Assembly (NCBI GenBank): GCA_003427395.1 | Contig: BFEA01000189.1 | Span: 111,666-175,665, forward strand | Source: Chara braunii | Taxonomy: Eukaryota > Streptophyta > Charophyceae > Charales > Characeae | Reading direction: 5' to 3' | DNA length: 64,000 bases | Shown here: one piece after another, positions 33,436-45,400 of the stretch | How positions within the stretch are numbered: the first letter of the stretch is position 1 | How the letters are laid out: each line of letters starts with the position of its first letter | Made by a program: the position numbers and the translations under genes | The notes under the pieces: generated by a model | Database searches by the model: none | What the model saw: the letters and a program-made list of their open reading frames with translations, nothing else | What the model was told of the DNA's origin: nothing

Positions 33436-33875
33436 TGTGAGTGGACTACTTCTATTCCTCTTCTTCGAACTATGTGGTGGAGGAGGTCGGCTCGTCGAAG
33501 GAAGACGAATAGTAGAAGTCTACTCTCAACCACTATGGGACTGGGTTAGGTTGTTTGTCTACTGTTCGTATCTTCCGAGCTATGTGGTGGAGGAGGTCGG
33601 CTCGTCGGAAGATGATGAAGAGTAGGGGGTAAGTGGGAGGGACTTCTGATGATTTCTGATGTTTTTTGTGTAGTCTGTTCTTGCTTCATCCCGCGAACTG
33701 TGGTGGAGGAGGTCGGCTCGTCGCGAGATGAAGAAGACTGCTGCATGCTGCTGCTCGTTGTGAGACCCTATGAACTCATCTCTCGCTGCTATTTCTTCAT
33801 CCGACGAACTATGTGGTGGAGGAGGTCGGCTCGTCGCTGGAAGAAGAAGGCAGTAGAGAGAGTTTGCAAGGATAT
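33436..33875. repeat. array of four hairpins with a conserved G-rich loop
   Basis: A core TATGTGGTGGAGGAGGTCGG flanked by CGA...CTCGTCG occurs at about 33469, 33579, 33697 and 33808 (spacing 110, 118, 111). Each core is bordered by imperfect inverted arms of roughly 20 bases. The arms differ between copies but stay complementary: TTCGA/TCGAA, TTCCGA/TCGGAA, CGCGA/TCGCG and GACGA/TCGtc, with longer flanks such as CTTCATC/GATGAAG. The loop contains GGTGGAGGAGG, a two-layer G-quadruplex motif. The spacings are not multiples of three, which argues against a coding repeat. Confidence 0.8.
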
Positions 33876-34131
33876 GCGATGGCCTAGTAGATGGGTGGAT
33901 ATTACACGTCCTACTAGTGAGGGGCCTAGCTAGTATGATAGGAATAGGGCACAACTAAGTCATGCCAGAGTGGGGTAAAGAGGCTTTTGAGGAGGTACAA
34001 TGAGCAGTTCAATGAGCAGTTGGTCAAAGGTTTGTAGTATACGCAGGTTTCCTAAAAATTCCTTGAAGTTTTCTGTATTTCTCAGCCGAAGCCGGGTAAT
34101 GGCCCCGGTATCTAATGTTTGTACAATGGTT

Positions 34132-34217
34132 ATGGGACGCTGGGCCCAGTTCCCAGCACGTGTGGCTCCCCACGAATAGATTGGAGCAGTTGTCCCAAAA
34201 AAAAAAAAAAAAAAAAA
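34132..34217 (+). mobile_element. S1 short retroelement, copy j (plus strand, short form)
   Basis: TGGGACGCTGGGCCCAG start, GTGGCTCCCCACGAATAGAT core, and a run of about 21 A at 34197-34217. It lacks the middle subdomain, like the copy at 2748. Confidence 0.7.
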
Positions 34218-34526
34218 GGGTGCAACGAGGCCCATAACGCAGAACATCACATCCATTTTATAGCGAGCAGGATGGATAACTTTATGAAAAGATTTAAAAA
34301 GAAAAAAAAAACTACGGCGTAGTCAGGGTTACAGTTTGCAATTGCATTTCGAAGTGCGTTTTAGCAGTTTAAACAGGGCCCAAGTTTCAATTGCAGTTGA
34401 AACTCGGGCTGGCCTTTTCTTTTTCTTTTTTTTTTTTTCTTTTTCGGTCGCTCGTCACGCCGCGCCGCACTGCGGCTGGAGGAAAAAAAAAAAAAAAAAA
34501 CAAAACAGCCCCATGGTTGGGCCACG
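34218..34526. other. no gene seen
   Basis: Contains T-rich (34412-34444) and A-rich (34481-34500) runs. The words CAATTGCAGTTGAAACT and CAACTGCAATTGAAACT recur here and near 35166. Confidence 0.35.
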
Positions 34527-34645
34527 GGCGAGCTGTCTCGGCCACACCCCAGACTGGCCATGGCCGAGATGTCTCGGCCACACCCCAGATTGGCCACGCC
34601 CGAGATGTCTCGGCCACACCCCAGATTGGCCACGACCCAGATGTC
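34527..34645. repeat. 36-bp minisatellite, about 3.3 units
   Basis: Units GAGATGTCTCGGCCACACCC followed by CAGATTGGCCACGCCC; copies start near 34530, 34566 and 34602. The repeated Pro/Trp/His peptides in all six frames are a consequence of the repeat. Confidence 0.9.
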
Positions 34646-35599
34646 GCGTGGCGGGGCGTGGCGGGACCACCCTACACAATTCAGAATTAAGCCATTCGAA
34701 CCTAGGTCTGTATTTCAACAGTGCAGGGATGGAGGCCAAAGAAGAAAAAGGAAAGAAAAAGAGAAGAAAAAAAGAAAAGAAAAGAGGAACTATGAGTCCC
34801 AGTAGGTGGAAGTTACACCAGTGCTTTGAGGAATGTATCTGGCCAGTCTATGAGGACCATGAGACATGTAGTTTTCTTTGTTTGCTTTTTGTTGTGAGGT
34901 CCTTGTAGCGCCCTGCCAGCCAGGCAGGGCGGATTCCATGCGAGGCAGCTAACTGCCTCCTTTCATTCAGTTCCAAACAAGTACTGTAGCATCCTGTGTC
35001 GGACCGCAATCACAGTATAAGGGATGCTTTTCTTTTCTTTTCTTTTTTTTTCTTTTTTTTTCTTTTTTTTCTTTTTTTTTCCTTTTTTTTTTTAATCTGC
35101 TGTTCGTGGCTAGATGAGGAACCTGACTGAACTACTGAACTGCTACCTAAAGGCAGGTCGAGTTTCAACTGCAATTGAAACTTGGCCCCTGACTAAAGTG
35201 CAAAATCAGTGTTTCGAATGCAATTAAAAACTATGTTCCTGACTGCACCGAAATTACCCCCCAAAAAAAACTTTGTGCTGGGGTCGGGACCCACTAGAGA
35301 CATTTTATGACTTGCTGACGTTTTCAATCACGTGCAACCTCGTGACACATACAGTCTGTGGATGGAGATTGATATCCACGGGCCCGCTTGTTTGGCCGTC
35401 TGTTTGTGAAACGGTGAAGTTTCGTGGCTGGGGTGTCAACCAATCTGTATTCTAGAAAGGCTTACTGCTTTTGATCTTTTTAATTCGAATTCCACTGTTC
35501 ATCCGTTGCATTTTTGCCCATTTTCGAGGTAGGGGGTGATTTTGCAACGTTTCCTTGTTGCTTCCTCGTTGCTTCTTCGTTGCTCTCAGCCTCCATGAG
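34646..35599. other. no gene seen
   Basis: Noncoding, with an extended T/C-rich tract at 35027-35093 (T runs broken by C). Confidence 0.35.
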
Positions 35600-35970
35600 A
35601 TGGGCAAAACAGTAGCTCAGTTGGTAAGGCATTCAAGCGGCACTCAGGAGGTCGTGGGTCCAACTCCCATTGCCCAGGCCCACGATAGTGCCTATGGCAT
35701 GCTTGGCGTCTTACCTTTGAGACGGTCAGTTGGTAAGCAAGTGCGTGGTAGCTCAGTGGGCAGAGCTCCGAGGTTCCAATGGGGAGGTTGTGGGTTCGAC
35801 TTTGTCAGCCTGCAATTTCCCCTGAGCACAATTGGTTGGTGTAGGTTACACCCCACGTACTTGTCCCATAGCGCCCTTACAGACTAATGACCTCAATAGC
35901 TCAGTGGGTAGAGCTCTGATAGTGTAATTTGGAGGTCCCGAGTTCAACCCCATACTATGCTCATTCATCA
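35600..35970 (+). mobile_element. cluster of three tRNA-like SINE heads
   Basis: Three tRNA-like heads lie in the same direction: 35612-35676 (TAGCTCAGTTGGTAAGGC, GTGGGTCCAACTCCC), 35745-35805 (GGTAGCTCAGTGGGCAGAGC, GTGGGTTCGACTT) and 35893-35955 (ATAGCTCAGTGGGTAGAGC, CCGAGTTCAACCCC). Each has A- and B-box-like words, but acceptor or T stems do not pair, so they are not tRNA genes. The first matches the head of the SINE at 39390-39770. Confidence 0.65.
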
Positions 35971-37813
35971 TAATATCAGCTAGGGATAGTCCTCTGGACG
36001 GAGTCGGGTGGGGACGAGTGCCTTTCCTGCGGGAAAGTTGATGTCGGATGGATGGTACTCTCTCGAGCAGGTGAGTAGTAAGGGGTTGGTTGGGTGCATG
36101 GTGATACCGCGACAGTCCTATGGTGGGCAGGGTTGCCTTGTAGGGAAACCTATGTCGAATCAAGAGGTGTGTCCTACTCTCGATGTCTATAGACCCATTC
36201 TGGGGTGGTGGGTTTTCAGAAGTGGTTGGGGGTAGTTGTTGACGACGGTCGAGGTCTCCACCATTATCATTGGTTGACTCTCCCTAGCGAACAGACATAA
36301 GCAAGGCTCATTAGTAGCAGAAAGCAACCACATACATCCACACAGACTATGATATCACACTAACTCACATAACAACCAGCATACTCAACAACCAACAGTA
36401 GCCATATATGATCCGAGCTGTGCCAGGTTAGTGCTTAGAGGGGCTCATAGGTTAGACCTTGGTTAGCTGACCATTAGACACTGCCTATGAGTGCCCTCAC
36501 TGCTCACAGGACTAGTTGAAAACTATGTGCCTAGCTCCTGAGGTTCCTGTATAACAAAGCTTGTACGGTAGTCCCTCAACTGGGGCTGAATGGGGGAGCT
36601 CGTTCAGCGCCAGTGCCCGCGTCCGCTGTCTGGTCAGGTTGCTCCAGTAGAGAGTGATGTTCCTCGCATGAGGTAAGATAGAAATGGAGTGGGGGTGCGT
36701 CAGGAGATATATAGAGAGGAGTGGTAGGATGGGAGTCTCGTGGATATGTAAAAAAAAAAAAAAAAAAAGACCTTCAGAGAACGCAGCCCATTGGCTGACC
36801 GAAGAACCCATCCTCCGAATCCGCTGCCCCCTTGCCCATTGGCTGACAGGAGAAGCCAGAAAATGCTTTTGCTTTCTCACAGAAAAAAAAAGGTTTTAAA
36901 ATCTGCAAAAATTGGGAAAACTATTTTTTTAATGCTAAAACAGCGCCACACATGTTGTACAACGCTGCTAATGGGTCTGAAGGTGATGGGCCCTCACAGG
37001 CCATTGTTTGATCAGAGTGATTGCAATTTCTGACCCGAGTGATTACAGCTTCATTGTCTGTCTTGAATTTCATTCACTACTGACATACAACGACGACGCG
37101 GGCTCCCAGCCCGTAGTGTCCACCAGCCCCTACCTTGACTGTGACGAAGGCCAAACTCTTTTCCGGGCACCAGCCATATTTCTGTCTTTCCTGGAAGTGG
37201 TGAGAAGTTGAGGGAGGCCCATCAAAATGATCCCCACAACTATTAAAAAAAACACCCCGCCTATGCATCTGACTGCAGTCACGGGCAGAGGCGAGTTAAA
37301 AGATATTGCTTTCTTTCTGTTTCTTTTGTTCATGATGTGATATGATGTCATCAGTCATATGGCTGTGGGCCCAGGTCCCTGGTCGAGCAGAAAATTCATT
37401 CTCCTCTGGCCGTGACTGCAGTCAGTGGCCTGCCAACTGCATACGATGGCCCTCGCTCCACTACTCACCACTTGCGCAAAAGACGACAAATATTGTGGCA
37501 CTTCTATCTGCCCATTTTCGAAAAAAGATTCATTCTCAATTTTGCACAACCCTCAAATAGAATCCTTTTGAAACCCCTCCGCACAAGCAACCGGTCTCCC
37601 GTGGCCTTGCATCGAAATTCAGGGCGCCATCCACAATCCAAGGTCGCGGACGGAGCCGCCAGCCCATTTGACCCCTCGTCCCACCCTCCCAATTACCATT
37701 GAATGTACGTGCCCTACGACCACCTCAGTGCACGACACAAAATGACAAAGACAAGGGCAGTAAGGGGCTGCGAACATGTTGAAGATTGTGAACGGGTGTG
37801 CCTTCGCAACATT
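35971..37813. other. gene-poor stretch
   Basis: No recognisable gene. Includes an A run at 36750-36768 and several ~70-codon frames with no domain. The word AGAAAATTCATTCTCCTCTGG and mirror-like variants occur around 37390, without clear structure. Confidence 0.35.
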
Positions 37814-38346
37814 GGGCCTCGCTGCACTACTCTCCGAACGTGCAAAATGAGACTGAGGGCCTCGCCACACCACAGTTGAAAGGCAAAAAAATTCGACGGC
37901 TGTCAGAACAAATTCGACAGCCTCCATTCGACAGTTTGCCCCCCCTTCGCCACACGGCACTGTAGAGTGCATGCACTTGTGAAAGCAAGATGGAAAAAGA
38001 CAAACGCGCCTGAGGGTACGATGAGCATTTGTCCATCCCGACCTTACGCCCACTCACCAAATTTCGAAGCGAAGTCGATGGCGCAACCGAGGAGTGTCAA
38101 AAGCATCAGAGTAGCAGGCTGGGGATTCAACAACGTTCGACAGGAGGTGTCGAGAAGCATTCTCTGACAAATGGCGAATTTTCTTTCCGTCTCCGACTTC
38201 GACAGCCTGCGTGGCGAAGAGAAACTGTCGAAAATCGCATTTTCGACAGTGGTGCGGCTACACCCTGAATCTTTTGCTAGGACATGAAAAGCTGCATTGC
38301 CATCTTTTCTGTCTTTTGTGCATCTGGAGAGTAGTGCAGCGAGGCC
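37814..38346. repeat. nested MITEs (one inside another)
   Basis: The outer element has ends GGGCCTCGCTGCACTACTCT (37814) and AGAGTAGTGCAGCGAGGCC (to 38346). Inside it lies a second element at 37857-38265 with ends GGGCCTCGCCACACCAC and GTGGTGCGGCTACACCC, flanked on both sides by TGA (37854-37856 and 38266-38268). The inner element has repeated TTCGACAG / CTGTCGAA words. A 3-bp duplication and GGGCC ends suggest a PIF/Harbinger-type (Tourist-like) family. Confidence 0.75.
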
Positions 38347-38505
38347 AGGGTTGCGTTTGTCTGTCTTGTGTTTCATTCCATCCACCTAGTTCTCTCTGGA
38401 TTCGAGCTACAGTTCATGGGTGTGCATCTGTCTTGTCTTTGATTTTCTGCTTGTTGAAGAATCTTTAGCCGACATGCCCATAGCACCAGATGGACTGCAA
38501 ATTTT

Positions 38506-38507
38506 TT

Positions 38508-38579
<72 letters not shown>
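38506..38579. repeat. long poly(T) tract
   Basis: About 70 T with one A near its left edge, bounded by TGCAAA at the left and TGCAAA at the right. It could be a poly(A)-only retro-insertion with a short target duplication. Confidence 0.9.
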
Positions 38580-38581
<2 letters not shown>

Positions 38582-38925
38582 AAAATCATTTTGGAGAAGA
38601 CCGTATGCTTTTTTCTCTTTTGAAGTTTTTGTCGTTTTCTGAAAAGGATGGATGCAGTGAGCTGGCAACTGGCTGACATGGAAGGCACATAACTTTTTTT
38701 TTTACAAGAAAGCACACCAAATGAGAGGCCTTTACCCAACATAGGGAATAGGTGTCGGGGTGACAAATCCAGAGAGGCCTTTACCCAACATTTGATAACA
38801 CACACCAAAGAAAACCTCAACAAACAACCAAAGAAAACCTCAACAAACAACCCGAAAGGAAAGAACAGAGTTTTCTGGGACCTTTACCCAGCATAGGGAA
38901 TAGGTGTTGGGGTGAGAAATCCAGA

Positions 38926-39045
38926 GACTGCCGATGTTCATAGGGGAGGGGTCAGCGACTGGCCACTCAGATGATGCTCGGTCCCTCTGCTACCGGCTGT
39001 TCCGTGGCCGGGGGGTGTCTCCCATTGGGGGTTCCCTGAAGGCAA
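38926..39045 (+). mobile_element. SINE family T2, internal fragment (plus strand)
   Basis: Contains GATGTTCATAGGGGAGGGG, GACTGGCC, GCTCGGTCC and GCTACCGGCTG, in the same order as the minus strand of the full copy at 39390-39770. Confidence 0.6.
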
Positions 39046-39389
39046 TCAAGGTCACCCTGGGCTGAAAAGGCCACCCGGTGTCAGATTAGACACAAGATTG
39101 AATTTACCTGGGCTGGTTAGTCCGATGATAACACCTCAAGTCCATCGCCCTTTAAAAAAAAATAAAAAATCCAGAGACAGAAATGGCCAAATCCAGACCG
39201 CTGTCCTGCCGCCAACCCTGGGGCCAGGACCGACTCGTTTAAAATGGTGTGTGGCGTTCTTATCTCATTTAAAAACGTGTAAATATTTTTTATTTTTTAT
39301 TTTTTTTTAAAAATAATTCTTTGAAGCCCAACCAATTCAATTACCTGTCAAATCTGGACAGGACGGCCTTTCAGGCCTTTTTTATTGTC

Positions 39390-39770
39390 ATTATAGTATT
39401 ACGGGGAACCCCATAGCAGCCACATCCGTGCTCAAGCCTCCAACTAGGGAACATGCGGGAGCTGCACCCACCAGCAGGTGCGATACCTGCTACAGAAGGT
39501 GGGCGATACCGGCCAGGGATCAGCCGGTAGCATCAGGACCGAGCTTCTTCGATGGGCCAGTCACTGTGCCTCTCCCCCCGGTCCCCTCCCCCTATGAACA
39601 TCAGCAGTCTCTGCTCAATGCCACTCGGGGGGACCAAAGGCATATATCTAGGTGGCGGGCGCCATGCTTGCCCAGGAAGGTGCATGAGGCCAATGGGGAT
39701 TGAACCCAAGACCTCCTGAATGCCACTTACATGCCTTACCAACTGAGCCAGGCCGCTGGATTATAACAAT
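39390..39770 (-). mobile_element. tRNA-headed SINE family T2, full copy
   Basis: The minus strand begins with a tRNA-like head (TGGCTCAGTTGGTAAGGC near 39750, GGGTTCAATCCCC near 39700). It then has a body with GATGTTCATAGGGGGAGGGG and ends GGGGTTCCCCGTAATACTAT near 39397. Parts recur at 38926-39045 (body) and 40080-40165 (3' part), which defines the unit as a dispersed repeat of about 380 bp. Confidence 0.65.
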
Positions 39771-40079
39771 GTGATTTTTCGTTTACACGAATGCAAAGAA
39801 AAAGACTGAAAAAACGAACAATCACGGGGTCTGACTTCGACATCACTCTTCCACCAACCCGGTACATCTGCATGCAACCTTCATGCCGGCCTGTTCGCAG
39901 TCTTCCACGGAAATCTCAATATTGTCAATTTCTGCGAAAAAAAATAGCAAGGCGTGAAGCTTCAAACCCCCCCCCCCCAAAAAAAAAAACATAGTATTGA
40001 AGCTTTTTTTTTTTTTTTTTTTTTTTTCTTCTCTCAGTTTCACCTCACACTACCTACCTACCGCTACTCCTAATTGTAG

Positions 40080-40165
40080 GCATACGGGGAACCCCGTAGC
40101 AGCCAGAACCGTGTTCACGAGAGAACATGCGGGGGCTACTCCCGACCTGCAGGTGGGCGAAGCTT
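40080..40165 (-). mobile_element. SINE family T2, 3' fragment
   Basis: ACGGGGAACCCCGTAGCAGCC-like block, GGAACATGCGGG-like block and AGGTGGGCGA, matching 39397-39510. The rest of the element is absent. Confidence 0.55.
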
Positions 40166-41822
40166 CGCGCCAACGCAAAGTGGCCAACTAAAAGGCCAAC
40201 AAATGATTTTAAAAAGATTCTACTGGCCGATGCGCAGCTGCCTCCACGAAAACAAAGACAAACGACACTATCAGATTGACGGATGTCACGGACGGCCGCA
40301 CGTGATTGAAAACTGAGGAGCACAAGCGTAAATCGGACCTAGTCGGTCCTCACTGGCCCCTGAAACAAAAGAAAAAGAGCCTTCACAGGCCTGAAAAACC
40401 TCACAATCCCGGAAAAAAAAACAAAAACAAAAATGGAAAACCTCACAAACCAAGGCACAGAACAAGGCGGGCCACTCGCCTGATGTTAACAAGGCGGGGG
40501 CTATGGCGTCTGTATCTTTCCTCTTTCTCCCAACAGATACATTCGTTATTTGACCAGTTAGTGCGCCGCGGCCCTCTCCCTCTTGCTGTGTGCATGTCAT
40601 CCACGTAACAAAAATCCCTTTTTTTAAAATCTCCAATGCCCGCCCTCCACGCAACCCTTTTTTTTTTTTTTTTTGAAAGTAACGTGCGCTTTAATGGTTG
40701 CGTCAGCAGATGTGTATGTGTGCGTCAGCTGTGTGCCCCTTGCCCCCCATGTGTGTCTATTCTATGGGGGGAGAGAGGGAGGGAGGGAGGGGGGGAGGGG
40801 GACGTCGGTCGGTCGGTCGGTCGGTCGGAGGGAGCTTGAAGCTCTTCAAATTTTCACTGATTCAGGCCCTCTCACCACACCACTAGCGGGTGCATCTGGC
40901 CATGTTCTAGCGGGAAGTTCGTTCTCATTTCGCACATTTCGAGAGTGGTGTGGCGGTGGCCTCAGCAGGTGCGAGCAAGCGGGAGCGCGGGTGCGGGTGC
41001 GGGTGCGGCGCGCCGATCGGCGGGCGTTGTTTGTCGGCGGGCGTTGTTGTCACCTGTGAAACTGCGGCAATAAAATGCTGGGCGCTACCATAGCGGGGTA
41101 CGCTGTGGGGCAAGGTGCCCCCCGTCCGTTAGCGAGCATAGTACAATTGCCAGCAAGCAGACCTCGGCAAAATTGAGGTTGCACGAGAGTCCATGCTGGC
41201 CGAGTCCATGCTTGCCAAGGCAATCCTTTTGGTCGTTAGAGGAAAGAGATGGTTGTTGTGGATGCTCTTTGGTCCTTGATGGAAAAACGTTTGAATTGAG
41301 ATTGAGAGGGAGGCACAGCACACTGTTGGACCGACCTTGGGAACTCCGAGACGACGAGCTGGATGCGTATAGTGAGAACCTACACTGTGGCGAGTGTTGG
41401 GATTGGCGGGCTTTGGTCGGGACACAGCGCCGAAGAAGGTGAAGAGAAGCGAGGGAGAGGAGTCGACAGACAAATCGCCTCGAGGAACAAAGACGCAGAT
41501 GGTGGCCAGGTTCCTTCTTATCTCAGTCGCCTAAAGAGAGCGGGGTGAGCTGATCAACGGCTAGGAGTCACCTGAAGAGAGCGGGGTGCGGGTGCCTGTT
41601 TGACGAGCGGCACAACATCAGCCAATCCATTGATCGATCGATCGATCGATCGAGATCCAGATCCAGATCGAGATCGAGATCGAGATTGATCCGTCGGTTT
41701 ATCCCCGCACGCCCGCGGGCTTGTCCGTTGGTTGCTTGTTTCTGTTCCTTTTCCCCCCTTCGCTCTGCGCGGGGGGAGTTAACACACGCACAAGCACGCA
41801 CACACTCACACACACGCACGTG

Positions 41823-41835
<13 letters not shown>
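40166..41835. other. no gene seen upstream of the ABCB gene
   Basis: Short frames only. Holds a GGGA-rich purine tract (40765-40800), a (GGTC)n tract at 40805-40829, (GATC)n at 41632-41651 and a (GAGATC)-type tract to 41686. The block TCATTTCGCACATTTCGAGA with GTGGTGTGGCGG at 40927-40955 looks like a right end of the GGGCC MITE family. Confidence 0.4.

Positions 41836-41907
<72 letters not shown>
41836..41907. repeat. (GA)n microsatellite upstream of the ABCB start
   Basis: About 36 GA units, 280 bases before the ATG at 42187. GA tracts near plant promoters can bind BBR/BPC (GAGA-binding) factors; a role here is inference only. Confidence 0.9.
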
Positions 41908-41908
<1 letters not shown>

Positions 41909-42186
41909 CGTAGGGTTTAGGAGGGGATCAGCAGACGATGTGACATGAGAGGGGAGTTAGAGGATCGGCAACAGGGAACAACGGATGCCGTTGGCAAGTG
42001 ATGGAAGCCGTCGGCTGCCTGAGGTAGGGGCAGTGTCGGACGCTGAAAGCGGAACTGTGCCTGTCGAAGCGCAAGAGGGAAAGTTGAGCCGGCAGCTATT
42101 CACTGCAGAGACGAGGGGGAACTTGGACAGATAACATCACGTCAAGCAATCGAAGTCAGTGGAAGGAAGAGACAAGATCAAGAAGC
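41908..42186 (+). promoter_or_regulatory. probable leader/promoter-proximal region of the ABCB gene
   Basis: Noncoding and purine-rich, with an in-frame TGA at 42085-42087 and no in-frame ATG before 42187, which supports the chosen start. I see no convincing TATA box at a defined distance; the transcription start cannot be placed from sequence. Confidence 0.35.
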
Positions 42187-42477
42187 ATGAAGAAGAAGGA
42201 TATGGAGGATAAGGGGGAGCAGACAGGGGAATCAGAGGGGAAAAAATCTCCCCCCCCTCCCCCTCCATCTTCTGTGTCGTACTGGAAGCTATATAGCTTT
42301 GCCGACCCTTTGGATTATCTCTTGATGCTTCTGGGCACGCTCGGATCAGCAGCCAACGGGGCAGCCATGCCTGCCTTCTTCTTGTTTTTCGGTAAACTCA
42401 TAGATCAATTAGGTACTCTGGGACGAGTAGAAGAAACGCCCGAGCAACGGCAAGCTACTCTCGACAAAATCAATCAG
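42187..42477 (+). CDS. ABCB exon 1
   Basis: 97 codons, phase-0 end before GTCAGC. A Lys/Glu/Pro-rich cytosolic N-terminus ([11 protein letters not shown]) is followed by [20 protein letters not shown] and TM1 ([15 protein letters not shown]). An in-frame stop upstream and the first ATG fix the start; a second Met lies at codon 6. Confidence 0.9.
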
Positions 42478-45335
42478 GTCAGCCAGCAGCTTCCATTTTC
42501 CTTCCAAACCAATGGTTATTAATTTGTTGTTATTATGTTAATTTATTGCATTTTTTGCTATCCACCCGCAGGCCTTCCCCCCCCTCCGGCCCCCCCCTTT
42601 TTTTAACACTCTTTCCCCCCTCTCTTAATGGTATGCCTTTTTTTAACACTCTTTTCCCCCTCTCTTAATGTTATGCCTTTTTTTAACTCTTTCCCCCCTC
42701 CCCCCTCTCTTAACGGTATGCCTCTTGAATCCTGGGGGAAGATCCGACTAGCAAAGAGCATTCGGTTAAGCGCCTGAATCTGGATGTGTTTTATGCAGAG
42801 ATGCACAAATGCAGATCAACCGCGATTCTCTGCACCCGTCCACAAACGCATCCAGATCCGTTAAACCCAATCCTCTTTCCAAGTGGGTCCTCAGCCCAGA
42901 TGATACGGCGGCGCCACCGGTTGAAATGCGTAGAGGACACTGCGCGTTCTCAGTTATTTTTTGCTTAAAAAATAAATGAAAAACCTTCCACGTTCTGGGT
43001 GCAGTGTGAATACGACGAGCTGTAATGTTTTTCAATGGAGTAACTTTTTTTTTTTTTTTTTCCTTCCCTTTTTCGCGTGTTGTGAAAGCGACTTGGCCAT
43101 TTCTTGTCAATATTTCGTTCCGGAAAATGCAATTACCTTTTTATTCTTTTCTTCGGGAATCTACCTCCCCCGCCTCCCCCCCTTCCCTCCTTCCTCCCCT
43201 CCCTCCTCCCTGGAAATCTATGCGCCCCCTTGGAAATCTACGTCCCCCCTTTCTCCAACATTACACTGTTTTTGGCAAAGACCTAAATTTGTATATATAT
43301 ATATTTTTTTAATTTTTTGTTAACTGATCAGAACAGAAACTACACTTGATCTTAGCCAAAAGGCCGAGAAAGGTATTTTCATTTGATAAGGTTAGACCAC
43401 ATGAACACCACCCTAAGCGTATACTGTAATACGACTCAGGCCCGTCAGTGGAGCCGCGAAGGAGTAATATATGAGAATGCCACGGGAGCAGTCGTTGAAA
43501 ATGCTACAGGTTTTTGGAATGTGAAATGCAAGTATGGGCGTCGCTCCACTACTCACCAAATGTGAAAAATGGGAATGAATCTTCCGCTATAACGTGGGAA
43601 GAAGCGGAGTGGTCCGGGTCCACTTGCCTGACCGGGCCAAAAAGAAAAATAAAAATAAAAAAATAAAAATGATTTTTTAATTAAAAATTTTTATTTTGAA
43701 TTTGGTGAAGAATTTCCATGTGGTGCTGAGGCTTGTTCAGTTTATTTTTCTGCATAACATAGTTTTTTTGGGGGATTTTTTGGTGTCTTTCTTTTTTTTT
43801 TGGTTGGGTCCTTCCTTAGTCCTTGCACGGCCGGGCCGCCCGGGAAAATAGGGTGATCCCCCGGGCGGCCCGGCTGGTAGCCTAGCATAGGAAGGATTTA
43901 ACCTTCATAAACCTTTGTAAGTGCGTCTTACAACTTACTTTTTATTATCGACGGCGAACCCCAGGAATCAATGGCATCGCTTTTGTTGTGCTGACGTTTT
44001 CATGTTGATTGCCACGCCTAACGTAGTCACCCGAATAGAACGCACGGTCCTTTTTTTTTAAAACGCAGGTCGTTAGCGCTGTGTTTGGGCCAATTTTCAG
44101 TCTAGTGCTCATCGCGGTTTCCAATCGTAGGATGATACCAATGGGAATAGATAGCTGTATTTGGGCCTATTTTCAGTTTAGATGCAGCGATAATGACCGT
44201 GCGTTGTATCCAGGAGAGACGGTAGTGCTCATCGCGGTTCCCAATCGCAGGATGACACCAATGGAAATACGTAGCTAGTTCTAAAAAAAAAAAAAAAAGA
44301 AATACATAGCTAGATCCATCTTTGAAAGTAATCCGTCGATCCAAATAGATTTATCAATCAATCGTTCGGTCTATCGAGAGATCGGTACATAGGCATGCAA
44401 ACGCGGCTGCTGTATTATATCGATAGATCTGTTCATAGACGTGGAAGGATGATACCTCGACAGAGAGCCAGATTGAAGTATCGGCCCGCCGATCCGACCA
44501 GATTCATCGACCAATCTGTCGATCTGTGCATGGAAAAAGATAGTCAGAAAAAGCCAAACAGAAGTACTTTCTAGGACTAAGGGATTGATAGGTAGATAGC
44601 TAGGCTCAACTATCAATCCGTTCATTCCAATCAGATTTATCGATTAGTCGGTCGATCTGCCGATAGATCAGTACGTAGACACGCAGATGTAGGGCCCCGC
44701 CGCACTATCTTTCCACAGAAGCTGGCAAGATACATTCATTACTATGCATGCGAACCGATGAATTCTGCCAGCTTCCGTGTGACGATGCACTCGCATTTTT
44801 TTGGTTTCGTGAGTAATGTGCCGAGGCCCCTAGAGACAGACAGANNNNNNNNNNNNNNNNNNNNNNNNNNNNNNNNNNNNNNNNNNNNNNNNNNNNNNNN
44901 NNNNNNNNNNNNNNNNNNNNNNNNNNNNNNNNNNNNNNNNNNNNNNNNNNNNNNNNNNNNNNNNNNNNNNNNNNNNNNNNNNNNNNNNNNNNNNNNNNNN
45001 NNNNNNNNNNNNNNNNNNNNNNNNNNNNNNNNNNNNNNNNNNNNNNNNNNNNNNNNNNNNNNNNNNNNNNNNNNNNNNNNNNNNNNNNNNNNNNNNNNNN
45101 NNNNNNNNNNNNNNNNNNNNNNNNNNNNNNNNNNNNNNNNNNNNNNNNNNNNNNNNNNNNNNNNNNNNNNNNNNNNNNNNNNNNNNNNNNNNNNNNNNNN
45201 NNNNNNNNNNNNNNNNNNNNNNNNNNNNNNNNNNNNNNNNNNNNNNNNNNNNNNNNNNNNNNNNNNNNNNNNNNNNNNNNNNNNNNNNNNNNNNNNNNNN
45301 NNNNNNNNNNNNNNNNNNNNNNNNNNNNNNNNNNN

Positions 45336-45400
<65 letters not shown>

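Noticed and set aside
33436-33875. CRISPR-like array or protein repeat
   Set aside because: The genome is eukaryotic, the repeats are hairpins with variable arms, and the spacings do not preserve a reading frame.
35893-35965. Possible functional tRNA
   Set aside because: A and B box words are present, but the acceptor and T stems do not pair; it fits a SINE head.
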